A DNA stretch of 64,000 nucleotides from Desmodus rotundus. Taxonomy: Eukaryota > Chordata > Mammalia > Chiroptera > Phyllostomidae. The DNA lies in contig NC_071392.1 in NCBI RefSeq assembly GCF_022682495.2, positions 132,679,318 to 132,743,317 on the forward strand. The letters run 5' to 3'. Shown here one piece after another: positions 31,959 through 42,994 of the stretch (positions within the stretch are counted from its first letter, which is position 1; every line of letters starts with the position of its first letter). The notes under the pieces are model-generated. The model saw only the letters and a program-made list of their open reading frames with translations, made no database searches and was not told where the DNA came from. Both the position numbers and the translations under genes were made by a program.

Positions 31959-31961
<3 letters not shown>

Positions 31962-32059
31962 ATGCTGAGCTCAGGAGTAGCAGCCATGATTCCCAGAAAA
32001 TAGTTGAGGAGCTACAGGAACCTATCACTCCAGAGAGCAGAAAACGGGAAAGTATTCAG
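31962..32059 (+). CDS. CFAP61: CFAP61 internal coding exon (first in window)
   Basis: A 98-bp exon with acceptor CAAG|AT (AG at 31960-31961) and donor CAG|GTAACG. It enters in phase 1 (one base from the previous exon plus AT gives Asp) and leaves in phase 0. It encodes (D)AELRSSSHDSQKIVEELQEP and then ITPESRKRESIQ, which I recognise as the linker after the N-terminal acetyltransferase-like domain of CFAP61. CFAP61 is a component of the calmodulin- and spoke-associated complex at the base of axonemal radial spokes, required for RS3 assembly and sperm motility. The previous exon was not found in the 31.9 kb upstream. Confidence 0.88.
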
Positions 32060-33089
32060 GTAACGGAGATCATTCACCCATGCCCGGAACATGGGGTGGT
32101 CCTAGGGGCTCTTTGGGTGGTCACAGTTGCGGGTGGTTCTGGTGTTCAGGTTATTTGAGAAGTTCTAACTTCTGATGCCAAAAAGGCCTGACTAGCACTG
32201 GGAGTACTAAGGTCGAGGAGAGATCAAGCCAGAGGAAACAGAGGCTGTGTGTTTGTAATAGACATGGTGGAGCCTCACTGCTATCTTTAGGAATACAGCT
32301 CAGAATGGAATTTCATCCCTTCTCTACCTTCCTTCTCACCCATTCCCTGATTTCAGGAGGCTGAGGTCCATAAAGCTGCTCACTTAAACCCAGTTAAAAT
32401 GTTCAGACTTTCTGAAGAGACTGACACAGTATCCACATACTCAAATAATATAGCACTTTCCTTCCTGCAATTGGAAGCTGTGTGGACTACAGTGATGTCC
32501 ACACAGCTTCCTGGAGAGCTATTAGCTCCATTGTCCTGACTTGGCCTCAGCAGGAGCCCCTCCCCCTTCTGCTGCCAGGGCGACATTGATAGCACTCGGC
32601 TTGTGTTGCTTCTGCAGTCCTTACCTAGAGAAAGGGACCTACACCAAAGGGGGCCGTGGGCTCACTTCTGGGCTGACACTGTCAGCCTGGTTCTTCATCA
32701 GCACTGTGCATGGCCAGACTCCCAGGGTGCATTTCACTACACAGCTCCTTCAGCTTCTGGTGCTCCTGACTCCTCCATCCAGCTAGGCCTTGAACCCATT
32801 CCTGAGCCCAGCATGGGGGACAGGTGTAGTGCCCGACTTGCTTTCATTTCTACTTTTCAATCTTAGACAAAACAACATTCTCCTTGCCCATCAGCTGATG
32901 CAAAGAAAATCCTGGGGAGAAGAAGGAAGGAGGACATTTATCTTAGCTCTAGGCCACCTGGCTTATCCTCTTAATTTTCATATTGTCTCTATGGAAAATG
33001 CATTTCTTATCCTACAAACCACAAAAGGACCATTGGTAGCTGGTTAGATGTTGTATTTCAAGTGCTGACTTAGTTTCTGCACAGAGGTT
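32060..33089 (+). other. CFAP61 intron, unique part
   Basis: Starts with the GTAACG donor. I see no exon or clear repeat; open frames at 32541-32866 lack splice context and homology. Confidence 0.55.
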
Positions 33090-33334
33090 GAGCTCTCAAA
33101 ATGGTCAGGCACTTTCCTTAGGGCTAGAAGACTAATCACAAATTAGACTTTGCAATAAAAAAGATTAGTGAACTTAAAATAGAAATGAGAACTTAAAAAA
33201 AGATCAATGTGTCAGTGAGCTGTGGGATAACTTCAGGTATCTAATACGTATGTAATTGGAGTTCATTGAAAAAAGTGGAGAGAAAGGTTGGAACAAAAAC
33301 ATTTGAAGAAGTAATAACTAAAAAAATTCTAAAT
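33090..33334 (+). mobile_element. Ancient L1 ORF1 fragment, left of a HAL1 insertion
   Basis: Reads as an old L1 ORF1 (blocks resembling SELWDNFRYLIRM and VIGVH..., then 'TTTGAAGAAGTAATAACTAA'). It ends at the HAL1 left target duplication AAAAAAATTCTAAAT (33320-33334) and resumes at 35189. Confidence 0.65.
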
Positions 33335-35173
33335 GTTGCCGGGGAACCAAGATGGCGGCGTAGGTAGACACACTGCGCCTCCTCGCACAACCAGAACTGA
33401 CAGAGAATCGAACAGCAAGGGGGACAGACACCAAGGAAATAGAAAATAAACATTCATCCAGACTGGTAGGAGGGGCGGAGACGGGCACCGGGGTGGAGAG
33501 GACTCACGTGGCTGTGGCGGGACTGAGACTGGCGGAGTGTGGGACAAATGGTGCAGGCAGTCCGAGCACTAGCAGACCCTGCGGCGCCACATTTGCACAG
33601 ATAAACCCAGAGGGCCAGACTCAGAGTGGCAGAGAACGGGGCAGGCAGAGCGGCGGGTAGCACCCTGCGGCACCACATGCGCCCACAGATAAACCGGACG
33701 TACGGCAGGGAGCGAAACAGACCGCATAACCCGGGGCTCCAGCTCGGGGAAATAAAGCCTCAAACCTCTGATTGAAAGCGCCCCTGGGGAATGGGGCGGC
33801 AGCAGGAGAGACTCCCAGCCTCACCGGAGAGGTTGTTGGAGAGACCCACAGGGGCCTAGAGTGTGCACAGGCCCACTTACTCAGGAACCAGCACCAGAGA
33901 GGCCCAGTTTGATTGTGGATATCGGAGTGAAAGATTGAAATCTGGAGGAGAGTGAGGCGAGCGCCATTGCTCCCACTCGGCCCCTCCCCCACATACAGCA
34001 TCACAGAGCAGAGACCCGCATTACCCTGCCCCGGTGAACACCTAAGGCTCCGCCCCTTAAAGTAACATACGCGCCAAGACAAACAAACAAACAAACAAAC
34101 AAAATGGCCCAAATGACAGAACACTTCAAAGCTCCAGAAAAAATACAACTAAGCGACGAAGAGATAGCCAACCTATCGGATGCACAGTTCAAAGCACTGG
34201 TTATCAATATGCTCACAGACTTGGTTGAATCTGTTCGAAAAACAGATGAAAAAAATGAAGCCTATGCTAAGAGAAACAAAGGAAAATGTACAGGGAACCA
34301 ATAGTGATGAGAAGGAAACTGGGACTCAAATCAATGGTGGGGACCAGAAGGAAGAAAGAAACATCCAACCAGAAAAGAATGAAGAAACAAGAACTTAGAA
34401 AAATGAGGAGAGGCTTATTAGGAACCTCCAGGACACCTTGAAACGTTCCAACATCCGAATTATAGGGGTGCCAGAAGGAGAAGAGGAAGAACAAAAAATT
34501 GAAAACTTATTTGAACAAATAATGAAGGAGAACTTCCCTAATCTGGCAAAGGAAATAGACTTCCAGGAAGTCCAGGAAGCTCAGAGAGTCCCAAAGAAGC
34601 TGGACCCAAGGAGGAACACACCAAGGCACATCATCATTACATTACCCAAGATTAAACGCAAGGACCTACATCCAAGATTACTGTATCCAGCAAAGCTATC
34701 ATTTAGAATGGAAGGGAAGATAAAGTGCTTCTCAGATAAGGTCAAGTTAAAGAAGCTCATCATCACCAAGCCCTTATTATATGAAATGTTAAAGGGAGTT
34801 ACCTAAGAAAAAGAAGATCAAAAATAGGAACAGTAAAAATGACAGAAAACTCACAGTTATTAACGACCACACATAAAACAAAAACGAGAGCAAACTAGGC
34901 AAACAACTAGAACATGAGGGTTGTCAATAAGGGAGTGGGAGGGGGAGAGGGGCGTAAAGGTACAGAGAGTAAGTAGCATAGATGATAGGTGGAAAATAGA
35001 CAGGGGGAGGGTAAAAATAGTGTAGGAAATGTAGAAGCCAAAGAACTTATAAGTATGACCCATGGACATGAACTATGGGGGGGGGGTGTAGAAGGGAGGG
35101 GGGTGGGCAGGATGGAGTGGAGTGGGGGGGGAAATGGTACAACTGTAATAGCATAATCAATAAATATATTTTT
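33335..35173 (+). mobile_element. HAL1-like element in a CFAP61 intron, ORF1 damaged
   Basis: Full-length layout in the same orientation as CFAP61: the 5' end AACCAAGATGGCGGCGTAGG, a 5' UTR to 34103, ORF1 from the ATG at 34104, a G-rich 3' UTR and the CAATAAATAT end. The 15-bp target duplication AAAAAAATTCTAAAT is perfect at 33320-33334 and 35174-35188. ORF1 is broken by a frameshift near 34235, a TAG at about 34396 and an in-frame loss of about 47 codons of the C-terminal domain at about 34655 (LPKIKRKDLHPRL replaces the segment with QARRAW). A (CAAA)n run precedes the ATG. Confidence 0.92.
34104..34806 (+). pseudogene. HAL1 ORF1, frameshifted and internally deleted
   Basis: The N-terminus MAQMTEHFKAPEKIQLSDEE is open to about 34235, and other frames carry the coiled coil and the RRM block RIIGVPEGEEEEQKIENLF (34450-34510). 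The end LLYEMLKGVT precedes TAA at 34804-34806. The in-frame deletion removes the end of the RRM and the start of the C-terminal domain, so even a frame-corrected product would lack RNA-binding residues. It was probably dead soon after insertion. Confidence 0.85.
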
Positions 35174-35188
35174 AAAAAAATTCTAAAT

Positions 35189-36340
35189 TTTATGAAAACA
35201 ATAAACCCATAGTCACAAGCTCAACAAATAGCAAGCACAAGGAACATGAAGAAAAATATACCATACAATCATAATCAAATAGTGGAAAAACAGTGATAAA
35301 GAGAATTTCTTCAATTGGATGGTAGTTATTTTAGAAAAATCTATTGCTAACATCATACTTAATGGTAAAAGACTGAATACTTTCCACCAAGGTCAGGAAC
35401 CAAGCATGAATATCCTCTCACCACTTCTATTCAAAATTGTACTAAAGGTTCAAGCCAGTGAAAAAGACAAGAAAAGAAATAAAAGGCATCTAGATTGGAA
35501 AAGAAGAATTAAGACTCTCTTTTATTTGAAGATAATCATCTAGAATCTACAAAACAGCTAATAAGTACTATGGCAAGGTGCTAAATATATGCAAAATTAG
35601 TATGCAATGAACAAATAGAAATTGATGTAAATATTATTTATAATAGTATAAATGTACAAAATACTTAGAGATAAATCTGACAAAAGATGTTTAAAACCTG
35701 TGCATACTGAAAAATACAAAATATTTCTGAGAGAATATAATAAGACTTAAATAATTGGAGAGATATCCTGATATCCCGTGTTCATGGTTTTGAAGACTCA
35801 ATATTGCCAATTTTGGGAAAATGTCCATTTTTCCCATATTGATTAACGTGATCCCTGTCAAAATTTCAGGAGAAAATTTTATAGAAATTGAAAAATTGAT
35901 TCCAAAATTCATATGTAAATGGAAAGGACCTATGTAGCCAAAACAACTTTGGAAAAAGAACAAAGTTGTAGGACTAACACTTCTGATTTCAAGATTTACT
36001 ATAAATTTCTTATAATTAAGACAGTGTAGTAATGATGTCAAGGTCAACAAATAAATTAATGGAGCAGAACAGAAGATCCATGTATAGACTCAGCATATAA
36101 TCTATAATGATAAAAAGCAGATCATTGCTTACGTGGGATCGCAGAGTGGCACGGGGTGGGAGGAGGGCACATAGAAACACAGAAGCTTTTAGGAGTGATG
36201 TGTATGCTCATTATTTTTATTGTGATATTTTTATGGGTGCATACATAAAGGTCAAAACTTTTCAGAAGGTACACTTTAACTATGTGCAGCTTACTATATG
36301 CCAGTTATACCTCACTAAAGCAGTTTTAAAACCCTAGTGC
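35189..36340 (+). mobile_element. Ancient L1 continuing to the right of the HAL1 insertion
   Basis: Degenerate L1: after a short ORF1 remainder, RT-domain text ([15 protein letters not shown] near 35340) and later ORF2 text (antisense-free + strand) up to about 36340 (CTTATAATTAAGACAGTGTAG near 36008). No usable frame. Confidence 0.65.
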
Positions 36341-36394
36341 AGCTTTCAGTTTGCACAGGAGGGTAAAAGTATTTTATGTTGGTTATCATTACTA

Positions 36395-36630
36395 ATATCT
36401 ACAGAGAATTAGGAGTGCCAGCATTGTGCTAAGTAAATACCTATCTTACCTATTTATCCTTATTTTATTCTCATAACCTTATGAGGTAAGTGATGCTCTT
36501 AACTCCTTTATTCAGATGAGAAAACTGAGGCCCCATAACATTCTCACTGCCACACAACCAGTAAGCATTGGAGCCAGGATCTGAACCCAGGCAGTTTGCT
36601 TCAAACCTCAGGCTCTGGCCACTCTGGGAG
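36395..36630 (+). mobile_element. MIR SINE
   Basis: Landmarks of the mammalian-wide interspersed repeat: CCAGCATTGTGCTAAGTAAA, TTATTCTCATAACCTTATGA, AGATGAGAAAACTGAGGCCC and ATCTGAACCCAGGCAGTTTG. It ends about 40 bp before the acceptor of the CFAP61 exon at 36668, so an ancient SINE sits right beside a splice site. Confidence 0.88.
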
Positions 36631-36667
36631 TTGATTAATTCCTGTGTTTTGCCATTGTTGTTTGCAG

Positions 36668-36742
36668 GGGAAAATCACAGAAGAAGCCGCAATTGAGGAA
36701 CTTTCACCAATGGTCCAAAGTGGTACTACTAGTGAAATAGAG
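36668..36742 (+). CDS. CFAP61: CFAP61 internal coding exon (second in window)
   Basis: A 75-bp exon, phase 0 to phase 0, with acceptor TTTGCAG|GGG and donor GAG|GTAGGG. It encodes 25 residues, beginning GKITEEAAIEELSPM and ending VQSGTTSEIE. This is the poorly conserved acidic linker of CFAP61. The match to the family is only partial here, but phase, order and splice sites agree with the flanking exons. Being a multiple of three, it could be skipped without a frameshift. Confidence 0.85.
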
Positions 36743-39700
36743 GTAGGGCTTGTGCGGGGCTTTGTGTGCTGTCTGGTTGGCCCCCAAATGGTTCACTCTT
36801 GCCACCTGAGTCTGTGACCTTTTCTCCTCCAGGCTCCCTGCGTCTCTCTACAAGTTTACATCTGCCATCTCCTTTAGGGCTTACTCCACAAAACCTCCCT
36901 TGATTAACTTTTACTTTACTGTGATTAATCCTTATTGTCTTGCACAGCTCAGACCTAGAATTTACAGTTTCTACATAAATTATTTACAAAAATTTCAGTA
37001 ATTAGAGTTTTTCTCTTTTGCCCCATTGTCCACAGAGAAAACATTTTGTAGGGACAAAACATTTGTGAGAATTTTTTGCAACTATATGTATCATATGTCC
37101 ATACATACTCTCATACACACACTTAATATGTATTATATGTCATTCATCTGCTTCCTTGGTTCTAGTAACTGCTCCTTCCTGTGACAGATTGAGGCCAAGG
37201 GGTGGTAGCATCTTCTGCCAGTTGCTATCCCTGGGGACTTCCTCATCTTTGTTGGTTTTCTTTCACCCTACATACACCTTCACACATGGTCATTTGTTAA
37301 ACCGGCTTTATCCACTCCATTGGTATATATGGTCTGTTTCCTGCTGGAAACCTGAGAATTCAGGTAGAAATTGGCAGGGCTTTGTGCACCATGCTCTGGA
37401 TTTTGAACTTTTCCTAAGGAGCAGAGGAATGCAGTGAAGGTTTTAAGTGGGAGATTGATATAATCAGACATTCTCGTCCCCCAGTGATGAGCACAGTTCC
37501 AAACTTCCAGTGGATTCCCAAGTGCCTCTTGTTGTTAGGTCAGCTGACTTGGAATGAATCAGCCCACAAATCTACAGAGCCCTTGAAGGGGGAACAGGGA
37601 ACAGGGAATGGAGTCATCTCCATGGAGGTCCTGGGACAAATGCACTGAACATTAATCTGAGATACTTGAATTCTGAGGGAAGAAAGATTATTGCTTCCCT
37701 CTCCTCTTCAGAACTGAGCAATTAGGTCTTTACAGAGGTCAGCTAGAGATAATAATACCACTTAATTATGGCTAAACCTGACCTTGAGAGCAAAGTTTGG
37801 ATATGTAACAAAAATGGACTTAATACTTCCTCCAAGTGAATCAAATGTACACACCTAGCTGTAGGCAGGCCTCACCCTTAGGGCAGTGTCTGCCCTCCTG
37901 GACTAAGTGCATGGAGGAGATGAGAATGCATGGATCCTGGAGCAGGATGTGCTGCTGGAAACAGAGTGCACTAGGCAGGCACAGGGTCAATTTTCTGAAT
38001 CTCACTTCAGCATGCACCGTGGGACCCCTACCCATACGCTTCTGGCACTGCTCATTCCTCAGTACCCTGAAGTGCCTGGTTTTTCTCTGCTGCTGTACCT
38101 TCAGGCAGGTCAGAATCTTTAGGGGAGCAAGCTGATGGCTGCTCCCCTAATGCTCCCATCAGCTAATGACTGAAGTCAGCTGGACAATCAGTGTCCCAGC
38201 TCCTTTGCCTCTTACGGGGTACTCCATGGCCTCCAAGAGATTTTGGCAGAAATGAGTCCACAGTGGTAATCCACTCATTAAACACTCTGCGTTGGTGTCC
38301 TTCCCTTCCTCACCTCACTTCCCCACTGCCCTCACAGAATTTCCTGTTATTGCTCCCCAAATAAAGTTAACTCTGAGTTTGCTTCTAGGGAAACCCACAT
38401 TAAGGCATTTACACCCCATGCCTTGGGAAGGAGAAAGTCAGACATACAGCAGAGGGGAGCAGTTTTCTCTTCAATATTTCTGAAACAGTAACCAATCCTT
38501 TGGGAACCCAAACAAGGATGTGGTGGGGGCACAGAACAGCCCTCACTGCATTTGAAGTTCTGGAACCCCAGAGGGCATCTGGGTCAACAAGGTGAAGGGA
38601 TTTCCCATGTTTATCTCCTTTTCCTTCTGGGGAAAAAAAGAACACTGAACTGACAGATGACAGTAAAGGAATAAGAAGGTCCCATATTTACAAAGACAAT
38701 GAGACTGGGAGAGGATATGTTGCCAGATGAGCACTTTAAAATGTTTCAAGTGAAGAAAATCAATGGTGGAGTTTACCCTGGCTTAGTACTGCTGAGAAAG
38801 GTGAAACTCGGGACCTAGAGCTTCTGTGGAAGATGGGGCAAGGACTGGTCTGAAACATGGGGTCTGCTTGACTATCTGCTCTGGAGGGTTGAGGGCACTA
38901 GGTTCTTTGCAGACAGCACTTAACTTGTCATCTGTCTCCCAGGTGAAACAACCAGATGATTATTCTCTGGAGAGATTGAACAGAAGCAGCTCCAAATTCA
39001 GGTTCAGATTGCATATATGAGGCTGTATAATAGGGAACATAGAAAATAGAAGAATAAGTGGAATTTTCTATTTCAAATGGAGTAACCCCTGAACCTCTCC
39101 TCCCGGCATCTTATCCAAATGCCAAAAGTCAGGTCTCTGTATTAGTTTTTTTGTTGTTGTTTGTTTGTTCGTTTTTTATTGCTACTACAACAAATTACCA
39201 CAAACTTAGTGGCTTAAGACAACATGAATGTATTGACTTGCAGTTCTGGATGTCAGACACCCAAACAGGTGCAGCCAGGGCCCTATTCCTACTGGAGGCT
39301 CTAGGAGAGAATTTATTCCCTTGCCAGCTTCTAGAAACCACTTGCATTCCATGGCATGTAGCCCCTTCCTCCATCTTCAAAGCTGGTAACATGACATCTT
39401 CCAGTCTCTCTTTGACTCTGACCCCCTTGCCTTTCTCTTACAAGGAAGGATTCTTATGATTTGGGCCTACCCAGATAATCCAAGATAATCTCCTTGTCTC
39501 AAAATCCTTAATTTAATAACATCTGCAAAGTTTCTTTTACCCTGTCAAGTAACATCGACAGGTTTTGGGGGTTAGGCCATGCACATCTTTGGAGACCACC
39601 ATTTTGCCTACCAAGTGCCTCAGGTAGGTGATTGGAGAACTTAATTCCCCCAGAAACCTGATAGGCCCACAGAAAAGGCATCCAGATAATGTCCCTGGAG

Positions 39701-41021
39701 TGACTGCCCAGTGAAATGCCAGGTCTGTACTTGATCCCCCTATGAAGTGCCCTGTTAGCTATTGACTCTTTTGCTACCTACCAAGCATGGTTGATTTTAG
39801 GAAGCTAGAAAAGTGCCCTAGTAATAAAAGGGCATAAACCATGAACAAAGAAGATAAAGAAAAGACCTGGAACTTAAACAGAAGCTGTAAAACAAGAATG
39901 CAGGTAGTATAGCTGGCAGGTGAGCAAGGCTAGATCACAGGAAGGGGAGAGACGAAAAGAAGTCATATACTATCTCAAACGCTTGGTTGTTTGGAAAATA
40001 ATATTGACAAACATGTAACAAATCTGACAAAACATGTGAAAAAAAATAGGAAACCAAGAGAATCAAAACAAAGTACACAGATGAGAACACAGTTATATCA
40101 ATCACACTTCTTTCCCCAGTAATAGCGATACCTACATATTCATAATAATGTAAATACTTACTGTTTTAACCATGAATTGTGCTATAATTATATTGAAGGA
40201 TGAGGGGATAAGATATGGGGAAGAGAGTATTGTAAGGGGGTTACATCCAAAAAGGAATTTTAAACACTGATGAATTAGGAAATAACAGCATAAGCACATA
40301 TTCAGAAATATAGAGGTAAATAGCAAAAGAAATGAGAAAGTTGAAAGTGCTAGCCAATGGGGAGAGGAACTTGGGGGGTCAGGGAGCTCCTGATTTTTCT
40401 TTTTAAGTTTTTAGTGCAATTATTATTTTAATTTTTACTACATGCATGTGTTACTTTGATTTAAAAGAACTCCAAAAAGGATCTCAGAAAGAATCGTTTT
40501 CCTCTAAATGAGCTATAACATCTTCTTAGATATCCTAAAAAGAGGCTGAAAGGACTCAGTGCTAAGTTTCCTGGTGGCTATGGGCAGTTGGACCTCCCGG
40601 GCTCCACCTTACTACCAAACCACCTGAATAGTCCCAAGATCCAAAAATTCTTGTAGCACAAACAATTAAAACACTTTTGGGGACAGAGGTATTTTGTTTG
40701 TGGAATTAACATGTATATAATACTACTATGTTCTAACCTCTACCCAGTGATGCAATTAAAATGTGCCTCCTATATCAAAGGCCAACTGAAACCTTTTTTT
40801 TTTTTTACCTTCATGGGAGAACTTGTTTCAGTCCTTTTTATAAATTTTTAATATCTTATTAAGAACATAATGTTTAAAACTAGGCCTGGCTCAGGATAAT
40901 TTGTTTCAGGTGAGATAGTCACATTTGTCCTAGAAATGTAGAGATGATGTGACCACTAGCCCATTGAATTGCAGAAAATGAATAGGATTCTCATGCAGTT
41001 CCTCCTCTCTCCTTCCTCTAG
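36743..41021 (+). other. CFAP61 intron (4.3 kb)
   Basis: Mostly non-repetitive by eye. 39135-39620 is an ancient repeat, listed separately. I see no further CFAP61 exon: the protein reads continuously from 36742 to 41022, which excludes one in between. A CAG|GTG-flanked candidate at 38941 was rejected. Confidence 0.6.
39135..39620 (+). repeat. Ancient mammalian interspersed repeat (family uncertain)
   Basis: Contains the common block CAACAAATTACCACAAACTT, then TGGCTTAAGACAACATGAAT, CCCCTTCCTCCATCTTCAAA and a terminal GGTTTTGGGGGTTAGGCCAT ... CATTTTGCCTACCA. I recognise the consensus as widespread in mammals but do not recall its formal name with certainty. Confidence 0.6.
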
Positions 41022-41200
41022 GGCTTGGGAAATCTTGGTCAAGTCCTAGATACTGAAGATACCAATTACTGTGTCACTAATCTGAGCTCAGCATCCATCT
41101 CACTGCCTGAGGAGACTAATTACTTCCGCCCCATCTACATGGGAGCCTCTTCTGCTTTTTGTATTCAGCTGTTTTGTATTGATGAGAAACATGAAGCAAG
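41022..41200 (+). CDS. CFAP61: CFAP61 internal coding exon (third in window), GC donor
   Basis: A 179-bp exon, phase 0 in and phase 2 out. The acceptor is CCTTCCTCTAG|GGC. It begins GLGNLGQVLDTEDTNY and contains the strongly conserved FRPIYMGASSAFCIQLFCID and EKHEA, matching CFAP61 closely. The donor is AAG|GCAAGT, the standard consensus of GC-AG introns. Using it leaves AG, which joins the G of the next exon to give Arg and the conserved EARSLDF reading; no nearby GT donor gives this phase. The neighbouring conserved text makes a real, functional exon likely. Confidence 0.93.
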
Positions 41201-41274
41201 GCAAGTATTGATCCCCAGGTTGTCTATCATGGTAAGGCACTTATGGTGTTGGTGGCCCAACATTTTAATCTTTC

Positions 41275-41385
41275 AGAGCCAGTGGTTTCCAAACCTAGCC
41301 ACACATACTAAGGTCCTGGGAAGCTTTTTTAAAAGCACAGGTTCCTTGGCCCCATTCCCAGAGATTCCAGTCCATAAAATTTGAG
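41275..41385 (+). mobile_element. MER5-like hAT-Charlie remnant
   Basis: CAGTGGTTTCCAAACCTAGC, then CTGGGAAGCTTTTTTAAAAG and CCCCATTCCCAGAGATTCCA follow the MER5 layout. It lies just inside the GC-AG intron, about 75 bp after the donor. Confidence 0.6.
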
Positions 41386-42954
41386 TAGGCTGATAGCACT
41401 GGGCCTTCCAGGGTCTGGTTCATGTACATCACAGTTGGGGATATGGAAAATGATCACTTATGTAACTGTGTGCTGCTCCCCATTTTCTAAAGTTTTCATT
41501 TTGGAGAAACTTTGGATTTAGGTGCTGCTTGTCTGGAGGTTTTGTTTTTTGTTATTGTTGTTGCAAGTAATAGAAAATTCAACTCAATCTAGATTTTAAA
41601 AAATGGAATAATTGCCTCACATAACAAAGGATAAGTCCAGTGTCAGGATTGATTTTCAATATGGCTTGATTGAGGACTTATATAACCAAATCAGAGACCA
41701 AGTTTCTCAATCACCTCCCAGCTCTGGTCCTCTGCTGCTGGCCCCATTCTCACAGCATTTTCTCCATCTGGGGTTAAAAAGTGGACAGTTGACTCAGGCT
41801 CTGCACCAAAAGCTCATGAAGAGGACACTGTGGTTTGGGCTTAGCTTTCCAGCCAAAGCCCCATTGGGCCTGATCAGGCTATGTGCTCTTTCTTGATCCA
41901 ATGGCAGGGGCCAGGCTAGACAGCTTAGTCCCTTACCTCATGCTCCCCGCAGGATCTGGGGCTATAGCTTCACCCAAAGGTAATCTGAGAAAGGGCTAGT
42001 GGAACACCAAACAACAATCTAGGGCAGCTGTTGGAAGGAGGAGTCATGGTGCCAACACAGATGACTGAACCATCCCACTTCCTGTCCCTCCAGAACACCT
42101 ATGTGTTCAGTACTTGCTGCCCCTTGTAGTTTGAACATGGACCCCTGCCCTCAATACCTAGATTCCACACCTTCTTTAGGGTGCCCACATACTCCACCAT
42201 TTTGAGAGGAATAGACTGGGTCATTTGATATACTGGAATGTTCTGTAATATCTTTTTAGGTGACCAAGAGCACTGCTGGATATTTCCTTTTAGATGATGT
42301 ATTTAAACACATTCCCAGTCTCCTAGCCTTACTTAGAACTATGTTTTGCTTCCACTTTTTTCCTCTTAAATTTTAAATTTCCCTGGACATCTGGAAGGTT
42401 GAAAAAGGAAATCCTTTTATTTTAATTATATTGTAGACATCTAAAAAGCCTATAAACCCTTCTAAATTTGTTGTGTGTATTTACTTTCCCCTGTGCATTC
42501 AGATATGACTATGCTTGGAATGTGATTTTTGAATTTTCAGACAGAAATTCAGTGGCCCACTATGGTTTGCCTGTGAATATACATCTGCAGTTGGTATATC
42601 TTTTGCATATAAAAAAGATCAGAGTAGCTTATAATATGCCCACATTGGCCCCTCCCCCTCCTCTCTTCCAAAAAGGCAGGGTGGGATCATGTTCATATAG
42701 TGACTGTTTTGCTTTTTGAATGTGCAGAGATTATTAATTGCAATAGTAGTACCTTCAGTTCTAGAAAAATACTTTATTACAGATGTATGAAGCTTATGAC
42801 TTGTGCAACTAATATTAAAGTTCAGCCAGACAGATTCTGACTAGTGGTTGGCTAATCACTGCCTGAGGGGGAGAAAGTGGTAAAAAAAATCTTAAATATA
42901 TACTGAACTGATTTGCTTGCAAGTCAGTGACAACACCTACTGTTCTGTTTACAG
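41386..42954 (+). other. CFAP61 GC-AG intron, remaining sequence
   Basis: Non-coding. 41540-41900 may be a degraded old repeat. The acceptor is preceded by a TGTTCTGTTTACAG tract. Confidence 0.5.
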
Positions 42955-42994
42955 GTCATTGGACTTTATGAATTTTGTTTTCAGTCTCTTTCCT
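42955..42994 (+). CDS. CFAP61: CFAP61 short coding exon (fourth in window)
   Basis: A 40-bp exon with acceptor TTTACAG|GTC and donor CCT|GTAAGT. Phase 2 in and phase 0 out. Joined to the upstream AG it encodes (R)SLDFMNFVFSLFP, nearly invariant in mammalian CFAP61. Its small size makes it easy for gene finders to miss. Confidence 0.92.

Noticed and set aside
38941..39020. Candidate exon CCCAG|GTGAAACAACC...
   Set aside because: CFAP61 reads without a gap from the exon ending at 36742 to the one starting at 41022; the donor side is poor, and the frame ends in a stop soon after.
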